A stretch of DNA of 64,000 bases, taken from positions 1,685,001 to 1,749,000 of the forward strand of contig NZ_CP020921.1 in assembly GCF_003057965.1 (NCBI RefSeq), in the 5' to 3' direction. This DNA comes from Thermodesulfobium acidiphilum (GTDB lineage Bacteria > Thermodesulfobiota > Thermodesulfobiia > Thermodesulfobiales > Thermodesulfobiaceae). Each line of letters starts with the position of its first letter. The stretch's first letter is position 1. Below, piece after piece: positions 17,154 to 27,037 of the stretch. A program made the translations under genes and the position numbers. Under the pieces are notes generated by a model, which worked only from the letters and a program-made list of their open reading frames with translations, did not search any database and had not been told where the DNA came from.

Positions 17154-20100
17154 AATGCGTTAAATATGCCATTGTAAGTGCTGTTATATTATGTATATTA
17201 TGTTTGATCCTTTTCTTGAACACTGATAATATAAAGAGGACTTTTATATATCCTACTATAAGTTCAAATTTACCAGAAGGAACAAACTTCCAATCAGCCG
17301 ACATCGGTTTAAACAAAATTATAATTCATAACGTAAATATTAACGATGACTTTAAAGCAAAAAAGGTTTATATAAGTTTTTCTATTTCACTGATGCCTTT
17401 TAAAATAGTCCCAACTGAAGTTAAAATATACGATGCTTCATTGAATGTAATATTTACTAAAGATAAAGGTTTTTCTTTACCTGAGGATGTTTTAAAAGCA
17501 CTTACCCCAAAGGAGGGGACTCCACCTGCTAATTTTATATTAGATTTTTATAACTCTACATTGGTTATTAAAAACAGCTCGATAATACTTCCTATAAATG
17601 CAATTGGTTTTGTTGAAAATAATTCATTAAATCTTAAAACAGTTTCAAATTCAAATTATGGGGATATAAATTGTACAGTAAAAATTGATCCTGATAAAAA
17701 AGAATTCATATTCGATGCTCACAACGTAGAAGCTAAAGAACTGTTACAGTTTATTAACCTTGATAAAAGAGTAACAATAAAATCGGGTAAAATTTCAGCA
17801 AAGGGTAGCTTTATATTAGAAAAAGATATCCCATTGACAAACATCTACATCTCTTCAGAAAACTTAACAACAGAAGCAAACAATCATGTTTTTGCTGGTC
17901 CTATTAATCTATATATCAACTATCCTAATTTAAATTTAAATTATTTTTCAAAGGAATCTGATTTTGGACCAATAAAAATAAGCCTCATATACAATTTAGA
18001 ATCTGATGGCACTGCTCAAATATTTTTGCCTGAATACCCTTTAAAAGAGCTTGACTGTACTGTAAGCGCCTACTTATATACAAATAGCATTAACTCACCA
18101 TATTTTTATGGTAGGTTTAATGCTAATAATATGTCATTTAATAATATTGAGTTAAAGGATGTAAGTGGTGAAATCAACACAGACGGATATTCTTCGCATG
18201 GCACACTGGAGGCCACACTCTATGATTATCCAATATCCGGAGGATATGCCATTAGTGGCGACAAATTCGCATTTGTAGGTAATTATAGAAATATTAACTT
18301 TACCCTTCACAAAATAAACAACCTGGCACAAGTCCAGGGCGATTTTTTATTCAATTATAGGCAGATTCCTTTTAACTCGATTATTAACTTATCAAAAAAT
18401 CCTATAGACTTTTCAGGAACAATAGGATCGGGAAATCTTTCAGGAAGTATTGTAAAAAACACACTTTTATCAAAGGTAGAGTTAAATCTTAAAGACTTTC
18501 TTGACATAGAAAGCGGCCATGCAAAACTCAATATAAATTATTCTTCAAACACTGGTTTAAATTCAAAGGTTAACTTTGCAATGCTAACAAGATATGGGGC
18601 TTACTTGAAGGGAATAGGATCTGTTTCAGCCAGAAATCTTAGCAACATGGAATTCGACTTTTCTTTATTTTCTGGCACAAATGAAGCCAATATAAAAGGC
18701 AATCAGAATAAATTTATCGCAAGTGGTAAGGATATTTCTATTGACGCATTATATCAACTATCTCCTTTTACATTTGAAGAGGGAAGGTTAATTAAAAAAC
18801 CAAATTTAAATTTTTTATACAACATTGGAACAATAAGAGGCTTTCCACGACCCCCCTCAAACAAAATCCTGTATCAGGTATATTCAATAGATTTAAACAA
18901 TGGTACTACAATACTCTCGCCTGAATCATATCTCTCATTTTATCAAAGTATTATAAAAAGCATAAAACCCTATCAACCACCTGTTTATCTAAAAGGCACT
19001 ACATCATTTGAGATAAGTTACGACAATGGAAATTGGAAGGGAGAAACAAGTATAAAAAATTTTTATTCAAATTTTTATTCATTTTCCAAAGCAAAAGTAA
19101 GATTTCATGGCAATAACAATGAATTTTTTATTGACTATGCTGATATCTACAAGGACTCTGGAGAATTAAGTTTTTCAGGCTTTATAACTCCTGTTTTAAA
19201 TATTAGTGGAAGAACAAAGAATTATCCGATAGAATTTGAAGGTTTTAATTTACTAGCCGACTCTACATTTAATTTCTATCATTCAGAATCGTCAACTAAA
19301 GGTGCAATAAATCTTAATTCTAATAACATCTCTTACAACGGGAAAAGTGGCGGAAAACTATCTATGGATGTTTCTTTAAATTATCCTTTTCTAAAAGTAA
19401 ACAATCTCTCACTTGAACACGATGGGCACACAGCAACTCTTAAAGGTACGCTCCCCATGAACAAAAAAGCACTCAAAAGTAATGAGACCACTGACTTAAA
19501 GCTTTCAATATCAAATTCAAGCATTGCCTTGCTTTCCTTTTTGTTGCCAAAAAATATGTCTATAAAATCAAGTGAAGGAAGTATAGATCTTAAGGTATCT
19601 GGCAGTTTTGATTCACCAACTCTTAGTGGGAACGCCAACATACCTAATATGACAATACTTGTAAACAATCAAGAGATTAAATTAAAAGATTTCAATGCAA
19701 AGCTTACTGGCGATGAAATAAATCTAGCAGGATATCTTATTGAAAACGGTGGCATTGCAAGTTTAGAGGGTCATATAAACGGCACATCAAAAAATCTTGA
19801 TATAACTATTTTAGGGAAGAACTTTAATGCAAATTTTGGAAAAACTTATAATGGTTTAGCAGATTTTTATTTAAATCTAGGTGGAAGTATTTTTGACCCG
19901 GTCTTAAAAGGTAATATTAATTTAATAAAGGGCCATATGGGTTTTCCAAACAACAGTGCCTCTGTTTTACCAAATATTAAATTGAATCTTAACATAAATA
20001 TTGGACGAGATGTTGATCTTCGAAATGATTTTTATACCCTATATCCTTCTGGAAGTGTCAAAGTAGAAGGTACTTTAAACAACCCGATTATATTCGCAGA

Positions 20101-20680
20101 TCTAAACATCAATTCAGGGAGAATTTCTGTTTTTGATCAACCATTCCAAATTACAAGAGGTAATATTAAATATACGCCTCTTGCTCACACTGTAAATATT
20201 TTGGCCCAAAGCAGCATATCAGAATACAAGGTATATCTTACGGTAAGCGGACAATTAGAGAATCCAAAGCTTTCCTTCTCGTCAGTTCCAGAATTAAGCG
20301 AATCCCAGATAATAGCATTAATTGGTACCGGCAAAAACCCGGTTACTTATGCCTCAACTGTAGCAGCAATGTCGCCAATAACCGCCGTATCACAAGCTCA
20401 GGGAATATTATTTGAACCTATAAAACAGGCATTAGGATTATCCCGATTATCCTTTGGGATGTCTGTTGATGGCAAACCAGAAATCACAGTTTCAAAATCC
20501 TGGAATAAAAAAATTTCAACCTCTGTTACCTACACGCTTGGGACAAAACCTCAGGCCACCTATCAAGCTGATCTACAACTCTCAAAAGCTACATCCCTTG
20601 TTATAAGGAATTCGATAACAGACAACATATCGTTCAATAGAGGCACCTTTGTGGGTTTATATTACAGATTTAGATTTTAA
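17144..20680 (+). CDS. TamB-like translocation and assembly module / AsmA-like inner membrane protein
   Basis: TamB-type proteins span the periplasm from an N-terminal anchor and take part in lipid or outer membrane protein transport between membranes. The protein has 1178 residues. One membrane helix at about 7-27 is followed by a very long stretch of repeated beta strands, and the C-terminal 350 residues match the conserved TamB domain (GSVKVEGTLNNPIIFADLNI, RGNIKYTPLAHTVNI and ESQIIALIGTGKNP). The gene overlaps the nuclease gene by 10 bases. It is strong evidence for an outer membrane. It is somewhat shorter than E. coli TamB. Confidence 0.88.
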   Translation: MALKCVKYAIVSAVILCILCLILFLNTDNIKRTFIYPTISSNLPEGTNFQSADIGLNKIIIHNVNINDDFKAKKVYISFSISLMPFKIVPTEVKIYDASLNVIFTKDKGFSLPEDVLKALTPKEGTPPANFILDFYNSTLVIKNSSIILPINAIGFVENNSLNLKTVSNSNYGDINCTVKIDPDKKEFIFDAHNVEAKELLQFINLDKRVTIKSGKISAKGSFILEKDIPLTNIYISSENLTTEANNHVFAGPINLYINYPNLNLNYFSKESDFGPIKISLIYNLESDGTAQIFLPEYPLKELDCTVSAYLYTNSINSPYFYGRFNANNMSFNNIELKDVSGEINTDGYSSHGTLEATLYDYPISGGYAISGDKFAFVGNYRNINFTLHKINNLAQVQGDFLFNYRQIPFNSIINLSKNPIDFSGTIGSGNLSGSIVKNTLLSKVELNLKDFLDIESGHAKLNINYSSNTGLNSKVNFAMLTRYGAYLKGIGSVSARNLSNMEFDFSLFSGTNEANIKGNQNKFIASGKDISIDALYQLSPFTFEEGRLIKKPNLNFLYNIGTIRGFPRPPSNKILYQVYSIDLNNGTTILSPESYLSFYQSIIKSIKPYQPPVYLKGTTSFEISYDNGNWKGETSIKNFYSNFYSFSKAKVRFHGNNNEFFIDYADIYKDSGELSFSGFITPVLNISGRTKNYPIEFEGFNLLADSTFNFYHSESSTKGAINLNSNNISYNGKSGGKLSMDVSLNYPFLKVNNLSLEHDGHTATLKGTLPMNKKALKSNETTDLKLSISNSSIALLSFLLPKNMSIKSSEGSIDLKVSGSFDSPTLSGNANIPNMTILVNNQEIKLKDFNAKLTGDEINLAGYLIENGGIASLEGHINGTSKNLDITILGKNFNANFGKTYNGLADFYLNLGGSIFDPVLKGNINLIKGHMGFPNNSASVLPNIKLNLNINIGRDVDLRNDFYTLYPSGSVKVEGTLNNPIIFADLNINSGRISVFDQPFQITRGNIKYTPLAHTVNILAQSSISEYKVYLTVSGQLENPKLSFSSVPELSESQIIALIGTGKNPVTYASTVAAMSPITAVSQAQGILFEPIKQALGLSRLSFGMSVDGKPEITVSKSWNKKISTSVTYTLGTKPQATYQADLQLSKATSLVIRNSITDNISFNRGTFVGLYYRFRF

Positions 20681-20774
20681 AACTTTACAGAAACTTGAGA
20701 TAATTTAATTTATCCCTTAAGCCCATAAATAACCTTCTAAAACCACGAAAGGTTAGATGATTAATATGAACTGA

Positions 20775-22469
20775 TTATAAATTCGAAGATTTTAATGTTT
20801 CAACAAGTAACTTTAACCCCAATAAAAATACTAACACAAAGCCCAAAACTCCAGGCAAAGGATATCCAAATATTTTAAGGGTAGTTTGAAATTGAAAAAG
20901 CATTGATGAACCTATCACTAAAGATGCAATTATAATAGCAAGGCTAAGACGGTTTCCTACTTTATCCATATGATTAATAAGACTTTCCAATCCCCTATGA
21001 TCTAAGTTAATCGTAATATTGTCATCTTTAAGCTTTAAAAAGATTTCTCTTAAGTTAGAAGGTAATTCCTTGAAAAGTGAGGCTGTATCTTCAAGGATGA
21101 AAGAAAATTCTTTAGAAATTCTGGAAAGATTAATATTTTTTAATATGAGATTTTTAATATGAGATTTTAGATACTCTATCATGTTAAACTCTGGATAAAG
21201 CACTCTACCAATTCCTTCATGAATTACTAAAGTTCTCAACATTAATACTAGATATGTAGGAAAACGAATTTTATACTTTCTAATTATGTCTAAAAATTCT
21301 TCAATCAACGTCCCTACTTTAAGATCTTTCAAAGGAACTTCATAATATCGTTCTAAAAAATCAAACAAATCAATTCTAAAGTTTATTATATCTTTTGGTG
21401 CTGGGGCCATATTAAGGTTTAAGATAGCTTTTATTAACAAATCTACATCTTTATCTAAAATAGCTTTTAAAATATTGATAAGCCAATCTACAATAGTATC
21501 ATCAAGAATACCCACCATTCCAAAATCTACAAAAGCCATTACATTATTATTTAGAAGGAATATATTCCCAGGATGAGGATCCGCATGAAAAAAATGGCAT
21601 TCAAAAATCTCTCTAAGGATAAAATGAGCGCCGTTAAGAGCAACGCATTTTTTGTCCACATTTAAATCGGGAAAGCTATCTATTTCAGAAAGTTTATAAC
21701 CTTTTATGTATTCCATTGTCAAAACCTTTGGTGCAGACAAATCCCAGTAAACTTTCGGAAAATAAATTGTTTGATCGTTTTTAAAACACTTCCTAAATCG
21801 CTCAATATTGCGTCCTTCTCTAATAAAATCTAATTCTTTACGAATTGTTTTAGCAAATTCATCGACAATTCTATCAGGTTCATAATAACCGATTTCTGGA
21901 AAGTGTTTTTTTAATAAAAAAGCAAAGTCATATAAAATTTTGATATCTGCTTCAATAATCTTTTCTATCCCTGGTCTTTGAACTTTAACGGCCACTTCCT
22001 CTTTACTGTTAGTTACGGCTTTGTGCACCTGGGCCAAAGAACCTGCAGCTATGGGTACTTCATCAAAAGAAGTGAACATTTCTTCAAGGGGCCTTTTAAA
22101 CTGATTTTCTATGACTTCTCTAACCTTTACAAAAGAAAATGGGGGAACATTATCTTGTAATTTGCTTAATTCCTCTATAAATTGATGAGGGAGAAGGTCC
22201 GGTCTACAGCTTAATATTTGACCAAATTTTATAAAAGTAGGCCCTAGTTCCTCTAAAGCTAGGCGCACTCTTTCTGGTGTAGAAAGACGCTCTATACCTG
22301 CTTTTTCCTTTTTGGCAGCTCCCTTTTGCCAGAAAATAAAAAGCTTAAATCTTAGACGTTCTTCAACTTTATCAAGAACATCCTCGAAGCCATAGCGAAT
22401 TAAAATTGAAAATATCGTTAAATATCGTTTTAGTTCCCTATAATTTCTTCCTATTTTTAGTAGTAACAC
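20775..22469 (-). CDS. ABC1/UbiB-family atypical kinase (AarF-like)
   Basis: UbiB-family proteins support isoprenoid quinone synthesis or membrane lipid homeostasis. The atypical kinase motifs are AGSLAQVHKA near 142, KVQRPGI near 162, HADPHPGNI near 296 and VDFGMVG near 316. Two C-terminal hydrophobic segments at about 505-560 anchor it. It has 564 residues. The most upstream start is GTG at 22469, with no clear ribosome site, so the start is uncertain; translation may be coupled to the phasin-like gene ending 15 bases before it. Confidence 0.9.
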   Translation of the reverse strand: MLLLKIGRNYRELKRYLTIFSILIRYGFEDVLDKVEERLRFKLFIFWQKGAAKKEKAGIERLSTPERVRLALEELGPTFIKFGQILSCRPDLLPHQFIEELSKLQDNVPPFSFVKVREVIENQFKRPLEEMFTSFDEVPIAAGSLAQVHKAVTNSKEEVAVKVQRPGIEKIIEADIKILYDFAFLLKKHFPEIGYYEPDRIVDEFAKTIRKELDFIREGRNIERFRKCFKNDQTIYFPKVYWDLSAPKVLTMEYIKGYKLSEIDSFPDLNVDKKCVALNGAHFILREIFECHFFHADPHPGNIFLLNNNVMAFVDFGMVGILDDTIVDWLINILKAILDKDVDLLIKAILNLNMAPAPKDIINFRIDLFDFLERYYEVPLKDLKVGTLIEEFLDIIRKYKIRFPTYLVLMLRTLVIHEGIGRVLYPEFNMIEYLKSHIKNLILKNINLSRISKEFSFILEDTASLFKELPSNLREIFLKLKDDNITINLDHRGLESLINHMDKVGNRLSLAIIIASLVIGSSMLFQFQTTLKIFGYPLPGVLGFVLVFLLGLKLLVETLKSSNL

Positions 22470-22484
22470 AGATTAATAATTATT

Positions 22485-22775
22485 TTAAGAATTTTTCTTT
22501 TCTATTTCATCAAGTCTCTTTAAAATTTTATCCATATCATCTTTAGTAGGTAAACCCATTTCAGATATAGTTTTTTTAACTGTTTCAGATACTTTTTGTG
22601 TCAACTCTTTTTCTTGCTTATCTATATGTTTAAGAAGTTTATCCACTACCTTATACTTTTCTTCTTTTGCAATCTCACCTCTCTTAACCAATTCATCAAC
22701 CAATTTCTCAGCTCTTTCTCTAGTAATATCCATCACACCAAGCCCCATCAACAAAGCTTTGTTAATTAAATCCAT
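22485..22775 (-). CDS. Phasin-family-like coiled-coil protein
   Basis: This small helical protein of 96 residues resembles the phasin/PhaF-like group often found next to ubiB genes (DITRERAEKLVDELVKRGEI). It has an N-terminal helix, a charged middle and a C-terminal coiled coil rich in Lys, Glu and Asp. AAGGAGG precedes the ATG. It is the first gene of a two-gene operon with the UbiB-like kinase. A structural or regulatory helper role is an inference. Confidence 0.72.
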   Translation of the reverse strand: MDLINKALLMGLGVMDITRERAEKLVDELVKRGEIAKEEKYKVVDKLLKHIDKQEKELTQKVSETVKKTISEMGLPTKDDMDKILKRLDEIEKKNS

Positions 22776-22950
22776 CCCTTTTACCTCCTTAAATAAAACT
22801 AGTAGAATTAACTAAAGTCACTTTAATTATCAATTTTACTACCAGTATATTAATTTTAAATAAGACCTATAATAGGTTTAAAAATATAAAATAAATAGTA
22901 TGTTTCTATTACATTGTTTATTAATAAATCATATATTTGTGGCTACTTCA

Positions 22951-22959
22951 TGTTAGAAT
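22951..22959 (+). promoter_or_regulatory. Extended -10 promoter of the SRP RNA
   Basis: TGTTAGAAT is an extended -10 element ending six bases before the RNA's predicted 5' end. No convincing -35 box is seen at normal spacing. Confidence 0.5.
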
Positions 22960-22964
22960 ATTAT

Positions 22965-23230
<266 letters not shown>

Positions 23231-23282
23231 TAAATAATACTTAATACTTATTTTTAATTTTAATATTTCGAGAAAGGATGTT

Positions 23283-23675
23283 ATGCTAATAGCAGATGAC
23301 TGGTGTTTTGCTTGTGGAAAAGCTAACCCACTAGGGCTTCGTCTTGAAATATCTCAAGACGAGGAAAGCGTGCTCACAACCTTTCAATTTCAAAAAAGCC
23401 ATCAAGGATGGAATAATATTGTACACGGTGGAATAATATCGACGATTTTAGATGAATTGAGCACCTGGGCAGCTGTTAGATTAGGATACAAGGTAGTAAC
23501 AGCTCAGCTAACGGTAAAATTTAAAAAACCTATTTATATAGGTACCAATGTAATGGTGTCTGCTAGAGTGACTGAAGACAAGGGACGTCTAATTTATGCC
23601 CAATCTCAAATAGAAAGTATCGACAAAACCATATTATATGCTACTGGGTTGGCTACTTTATCAATTATAAGATGA
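23283..23675 (+). CDS. PaaI-like hotdog-fold thioesterase
   Basis: This is a 130-residue hotdog protein. The N-terminal DDWCFACGKANPLGLRLEI is typical of a PaaI-like subgroup, and VHGGIISTILDELSTWA holds the active-site region (about 50-66). GAAAGGA precedes the ATG. It follows the SRP RNA and its stop overlaps the smpB start. It should hydrolyse an acyl-CoA; the substrate is unknown. Confidence 0.86.
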   Translation: MLIADDWCFACGKANPLGLRLEISQDEESVLTTFQFQKSHQGWNNIVHGGIISTILDELSTWAAVRLGYKVVTAQLTVKFKKPIYIGTNVMVSARVTEDKGRLIYAQSQIESIDKTILYATGLATLSIIR

Positions 23676-24118
23676 GCAGTTTTTCCCCTATAATAGAAAA
23701 CAGAAAAGCACGATTTGAATACGAGATACTTGAAACTCTTGAAACTGGGATAGAGCTCAAGGGTACAGAAGTAAAGTCGCTTCGCCTTGGCAAAGCTTCT
23801 TTTTCTGGGTCGTATTGTCAAGTTGAAAAGGGAGAGCTTTGGATATATGATTTTCACATATCCCCCTATGAACAGGGGAATATTTTTAATCTTGATCCTA
23901 AAAGAAAGAGGAAACTTCTTGCGCACAGAGGTGAAATATTTAGGTTATATAATGCTGTAAAGCGTAAGGGACTTACATTAATACCACTAAAGCTATATTG
24001 GAAAAGAGGAATGGCAAAAGTTCAAGTTGGGCTTGCTAGGGGTAAAAAGTTATATGATAAAAGAGAGAGTATCAAAAAAAGAACAATGGAAAAGGAAAGT
24101 AGGAGAGGAGACTACTAA
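23672..24118 (+). CDS. smpB: SsrA-binding protein SmpB
   Basis: SmpB binds tmRNA and rescues stalled ribosomes. The family pattern is complete: NRKARFEYEI near the N-terminus, GIELKGTEVKSLRLGKAS near 28-45, and the basic C-terminal tail GLARGKKLYDKRESIKKR. The length of 148 residues is typical. The start overlaps the preceding stop. sppA follows after 18 bases. Confidence 0.96.
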   Translation: MSSFSPIIENRKARFEYEILETLETGIELKGTEVKSLRLGKASFSGSYCQVEKGELWIYDFHISPYEQGNIFNLDPKRKRKLLAHRGEIFRLYNAVKRKGLTLIPLKLYWKRGMAKVQVGLARGKKLYDKRESIKKRTMEKESRRGDY

Positions 24119-24136
24119 TTATGAAGAGGCCAAAAG

Positions 24137-25006
24137 ATGTTTAAAAGGCTTGGTTTGGCATTTGCTTTTCTTCTAGTATTAATTGTCGTTTTTTCTTTGG
24201 GATACATCTCAGCAAAACTCAAACCACCCGGAGTAAAAGTGGGTTACATCGAAATTAATGGGACAATAAACAATCAAACAAGTGAATCTGTATCATCAGC
24301 AATTAGAAAGGCCAAGCAAGATCCAAATATCAGGGGAATATTATTAAGGGTAAATAGCCCTGGCGGTTCGGTTGGCGCCAGCCAGGAAATATTTGAAACT
24401 CTAATGAATTACAAAGAAAGCACAGGAAGGCCTATCATTGTATCCATGGGAGATGTAGCTGCTTCTGGTGGTTATTACGTATCTATAGCTGGCGATAAAA
24501 TTTTTGCCTTACCATCTACTCTTACGGGTAGTATTGGGGTAATTTCCAACATATTAGACATTCACGATCTCATGAAAAAAATTGGAGTAAAAGAAGAAAC
24601 GCTAAAAACAGGTGAATACAAGGATACAGGCTCTATATTTAGATCTCTTACACCACAAGACAAAGAATATTTGATGGGGCTTATCGGAGACGCATATGGT
24701 CAATTTTTATACGACGTTTCAACAAGACGCAATATACCAATTGATAAACTAAGAACCATTGCTGATGGCAGAGTATTTTCTGGAGCAAAAGCAAAGTCTC
24801 TTGGGTTAATAGATGAACTTGGTACGCTTAACGACACCATAGATTATATGAAAAATCTATTAGGAGCTAAAAAGATTACATTAGAAAAATTAAACAATAA
24901 AGGTATTTTAGAAGAACTTATGGGCACTTCCTCAAAAACAGATATAGAACAAAAAAACTTTTTGATATATGCTCTATCTGTTTTAAAAAACAGTTTACTA
25001 AAATAA
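24137..25006 (+). CDS. sppA: Signal peptide peptidase SppA
   Basis: SppA is a membrane-bound serine protease that clears cleaved signal peptides. One membrane helix lies at about 5-26. The catalytic serine is Ser110 in GDVAASGGYYVS and the general-base lysine is Lys162 in GEYKDTGS. RVNSPGGS near 71-78 and GSIGVI near 131 also match. At 289 residues it is the short, Bacillus-like form. Confidence 0.93.
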   Translation: MFKRLGLAFAFLLVLIVVFSLGYISAKLKPPGVKVGYIEINGTINNQTSESVSSAIRKAKQDPNIRGILLRVNSPGGSVGASQEIFETLMNYKESTGRPIIVSMGDVAASGGYYVSIAGDKIFALPSTLTGSIGVISNILDIHDLMKKIGVKEETLKTGEYKDTGSIFRSLTPQDKEYLMGLIGDAYGQFLYDVSTRRNIPIDKLRTIADGRVFSGAKAKSLGLIDELGTLNDTIDYMKNLLGAKKITLEKLNNKGILEELMGTSSKTDIEQKNFLIYALSVLKNSLLK

Positions 25007-25031
25007 AAAAATTAAGTTCAGGAGGTTATTG

Positions 25032-25382
25032 GTGTCTAAAATTGGCAATTCATCTGAAGTTAAAAGCGAAAAGATGGAAGTAGACGGTGCAAAGGGTGCA
25101 AGCATTAAATGGCTTATAACGCCTAAAGACGGTGCACCTAATTTTTCAATGAGATTGATCATTATTGAACCAAATGGACAAAGCCCCGCTCATTCGCACG
25201 ATTTTGAGCACGAGATGTTTATATTAGAAGGAGAAGCAACTGTAGTCTCAGATAACTCAGAGACAAAAGTATCAGAGGGATCATTTATTTTTATAAAGCC
25301 AGGAGAATTTCATACAGTTAAAAATACTGGAACAAAAGTTTGCAAGTTTCTGTGTATGATACCAAATTATTCCATAAAGTAA
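25032..25382 (+). CDS. Cupin-domain protein
   Basis: This is a single cupin barrel of about 116 residues. The metal-binding first motif reads HSHDFEHEMFILEGEA, and the second is near GEFHTVKNTG. The GTG at 25032 is chosen over the TTG at 25029 because it leaves a six-base gap after AGGAGG. A second cupin gene starts 10 bases after its stop. Function is unknown; such proteins are sensors, isomerases or dioxygenases. Confidence 0.85.
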   Translation: MSKIGNSSEVKSEKMEVDGAKGASIKWLITPKDGAPNFSMRLIIIEPNGQSPAHSHDFEHEMFILEGEATVVSDNSETKVSEGSFIFIKPGEFHTVKNTGTKVCKFLCMIPNYSIK

Positions 25383-25392
25383 GGGTGAAATA

Positions 25393-25773
25393 ATGTTACC
25401 AAGATTAAAAAATTTAAACAAACTAGTTTTTGAAAGAAAAAATGGCATAAATAAAAAGGTTGTCTTTTCTCCAAACACAGATGGCAATCATTTTTTGTCA
25501 TTACATCTATATGAGGGAGTACCAGGAGAAGAAATCAAACTCGATACAGAAGTAGGCGATGAAATAATTGTTGTAATTAATGGGAGTTTGAAAGTAAATA
25601 TTAATGATATTGAATATCATATAAAAAAGGATATGTCTATTCTTTTACCATCAGGCAGAAGCTACCAACTTATAATCGAAGGAGGAGAACCACTAAAGGC
25701 TTTTGTAATAGGTTGTGAGCAATGTCTTCTCGCAAACGAACAAAAAAAAGAATACGAATTAATAAAAGGATAA
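25393..25773 (+). CDS. Cupin-like protein, unknown function
   Basis: This 126-residue protein has the beta-strand spacing of a cupin (GDEIIVVINGSLKVNIND, then DMSILLPSGRSYQLIIEGG) but lacks the histidine-rich first metal motif of its neighbour, so it may not bind metal. Cys residues near the C-terminus (CEQCLL) are notable. A GGGTG site precedes the ATG. It pairs with the upstream cupin, and ribE follows after 16 bases. Confidence 0.72.
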   Translation: MLPRLKNLNKLVFERKNGINKKVVFSPNTDGNHFLSLHLYEGVPGEEIKLDTEVGDEIIVVINGSLKVNINDIEYHIKKDMSILLPSGRSYQLIIEGGEPLKAFVIGCEQCLLANEQKKEYELIKG

Positions 25774-25789
25774 GAATAGATAGAGAGAT

Positions 25790-26383
25790 ATGTTTACAGG
25801 TATTATAGAGGACGTTGGCCAAATAATTTCTTTTTCTCCACAGGGGTATGGATACAAAATAAAGATTTCTTTCAAAAAACAATTTGATGATTTAAAAATT
25901 TCTGATTCTATAGCAGTTGACGGTGTTTGCCTGACAGTAACAAAGATAAACGGTCAATCCTTTGAAGCTGATATCTCAAAAGAAACCGTTTCTGTTACTA
26001 CTTTTAAGCATTTGAAAGCTGGGATGAAAGTAAACCTTGAAAGAGCAATGAAACATGACTCGAGATTCGGAGGGCATATTGTGCTGGGTCATGTAGATGG
26101 TGTAGGAAAAATTACATCTATCAAGAATGAAAAGTTGAATGCGATACTCACTATAGAATTTCCTCCTCCACTGAAAAAGTATATAGCCCACAAAGGTTCT
26201 ATAGCTGTAAACGGAATTAGTTTGACCATAGCTGCTGTAAAAGAAAATTCTTTTGATGTGGCACTCATACCTTTAACTATCAAGGAGACTTCTCTCTCAG
26301 ATAAGAAGGTGGGCTCACCCGTCAATATTGAAGTTGACGTTATATCAAGATATATTGAAAACTTGTTAAAGTATAAGGATTAA
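25790..26383 (+). CDS. ribE: Riboflavin synthase alpha chain
   Basis: The enzyme dismutates two lumazines to riboflavin. The N-terminus MFTGIIEDVG is diagnostic. The two lumazine-binding repeats are visible, each with a VDGVCLTV or VNGISLTI segment (about 44 and 142) and a GHVDGVG motif between them. The 197 residues are typical. No other riboflavin genes are near, and no FMN riboswitch was seen. The next gene starts directly after the stop. Confidence 0.95.
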   Translation: MFTGIIEDVGQIISFSPQGYGYKIKISFKKQFDDLKISDSIAVDGVCLTVTKINGQSFEADISKETVSVTTFKHLKAGMKVNLERAMKHDSRFGGHIVLGHVDGVGKITSIKNEKLNAILTIEFPPPLKKYIAHKGSIAVNGISLTIAAVKENSFDVALIPLTIKETSLSDKKVGSPVNIEVDVISRYIENLLKYKD

Positions 26384-27037
26384 TTGACAAAAGAAATTGA
26401 TCTTATAAAAAGTTATAGAATTTTATATGATTTTTTGGGTCCTCAAGGTTGGTGGCCAGCCGATACACCTTTGGAAGTTGCAGTTGGAGCTATTCTTACG
26501 CAAAATACCTCATGGCAAAATGTAGAAAAAGCTATCTTTAATTTAAAACAAAAAAAATTAATGAATCTAAACGCACTAGTTGAAATTAATCCAGACGAAC
26601 TAGCAATGTTTATTAAACCTGCTGGATATTACAACATAAAATCCAAAAGATTAAAAAATTTTGTATCAAAAATATACAAAAATTTTAAAACAATCGAAGA
26701 AATTAAAAAATTAGAACTCATTGAGGCAAGGAGATTTCTTCTGGGAATAAACGGGATTGGATATGAAACTGCTGACTCTATTCTTCTTTATGCTCTTGAA
26801 TATCCAATATTTGTAATTGACACGTACACTCTAAGATGGCTTGAAAGATTCAATATAAAGTTTTCTGGCAACAAAAGGGTTATTTACCACAAATCGCAGG
26901 ATTTTTTTATGAAGAACTTGCCCAATGAAACTAGGCTGTTCAAAGAATATCACGCTTTAATTGTGAAACTCGGAAAAGAATTTTGTAAGAAGAAACCAAA
27001 CTGCAAAAAATGCCCCTTCTTCATCAAAGCTCAATAA
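26384..27037 (+). CDS. HhH-GPD DNA glycosylase, endonuclease III / MagIII-like
   Basis: This base-excision repair enzyme has 217 residues. The N-terminal LTQNTSWQNVEKAI is the family start, and the helix-hairpin-helix reads GINGIGYETADSILLYA near 123-139. The catalytic Asp is in VIDTYTLRWLER. At the Lys position of Nth (GRKTA), this protein has Glu (GYETA), as in the monofunctional 3-methyladenine glycosylases, so lyase activity is unlikely. The C-terminal iron-sulfur motif keeps three cysteines (CKKKPNCKKC) but ends before the fourth. The start is TTG, directly after the ribE stop. The 3' end overlaps the convergent emrB gene by 14 bases. Confidence 0.82.
   Translation: MTKEIDLIKSYRILYDFLGPQGWWPADTPLEVAVGAILTQNTSWQNVEKAIFNLKQKKLMNLNALVEINPDELAMFIKPAGYYNIKSKRLKNFVSKIYKNFKTIEEIKKLELIEARRFLLGINGIGYETADSILLYALEYPIFVIDTYTLRWLERFNIKFSGNKRVIYHKSQDFFMKNLPNETRLFKEYHALIVKLGKEFCKKKPNCKKCPFFIKAQ

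Noticed and set aside
20740-20765. Small inverted repeat between tamB and the UbiB-like gene as a terminator
   Set aside because: Only about seven base pairs can form, with no T-tract on either strand.
22865-22877. Palindrome ACCTA-TAA-TAGGT upstream of the SRP RNA and phasin-like gene
   Set aside because: It is short, lies about 90 bases from either start and has no good promoter around it, so a role cannot be supported.
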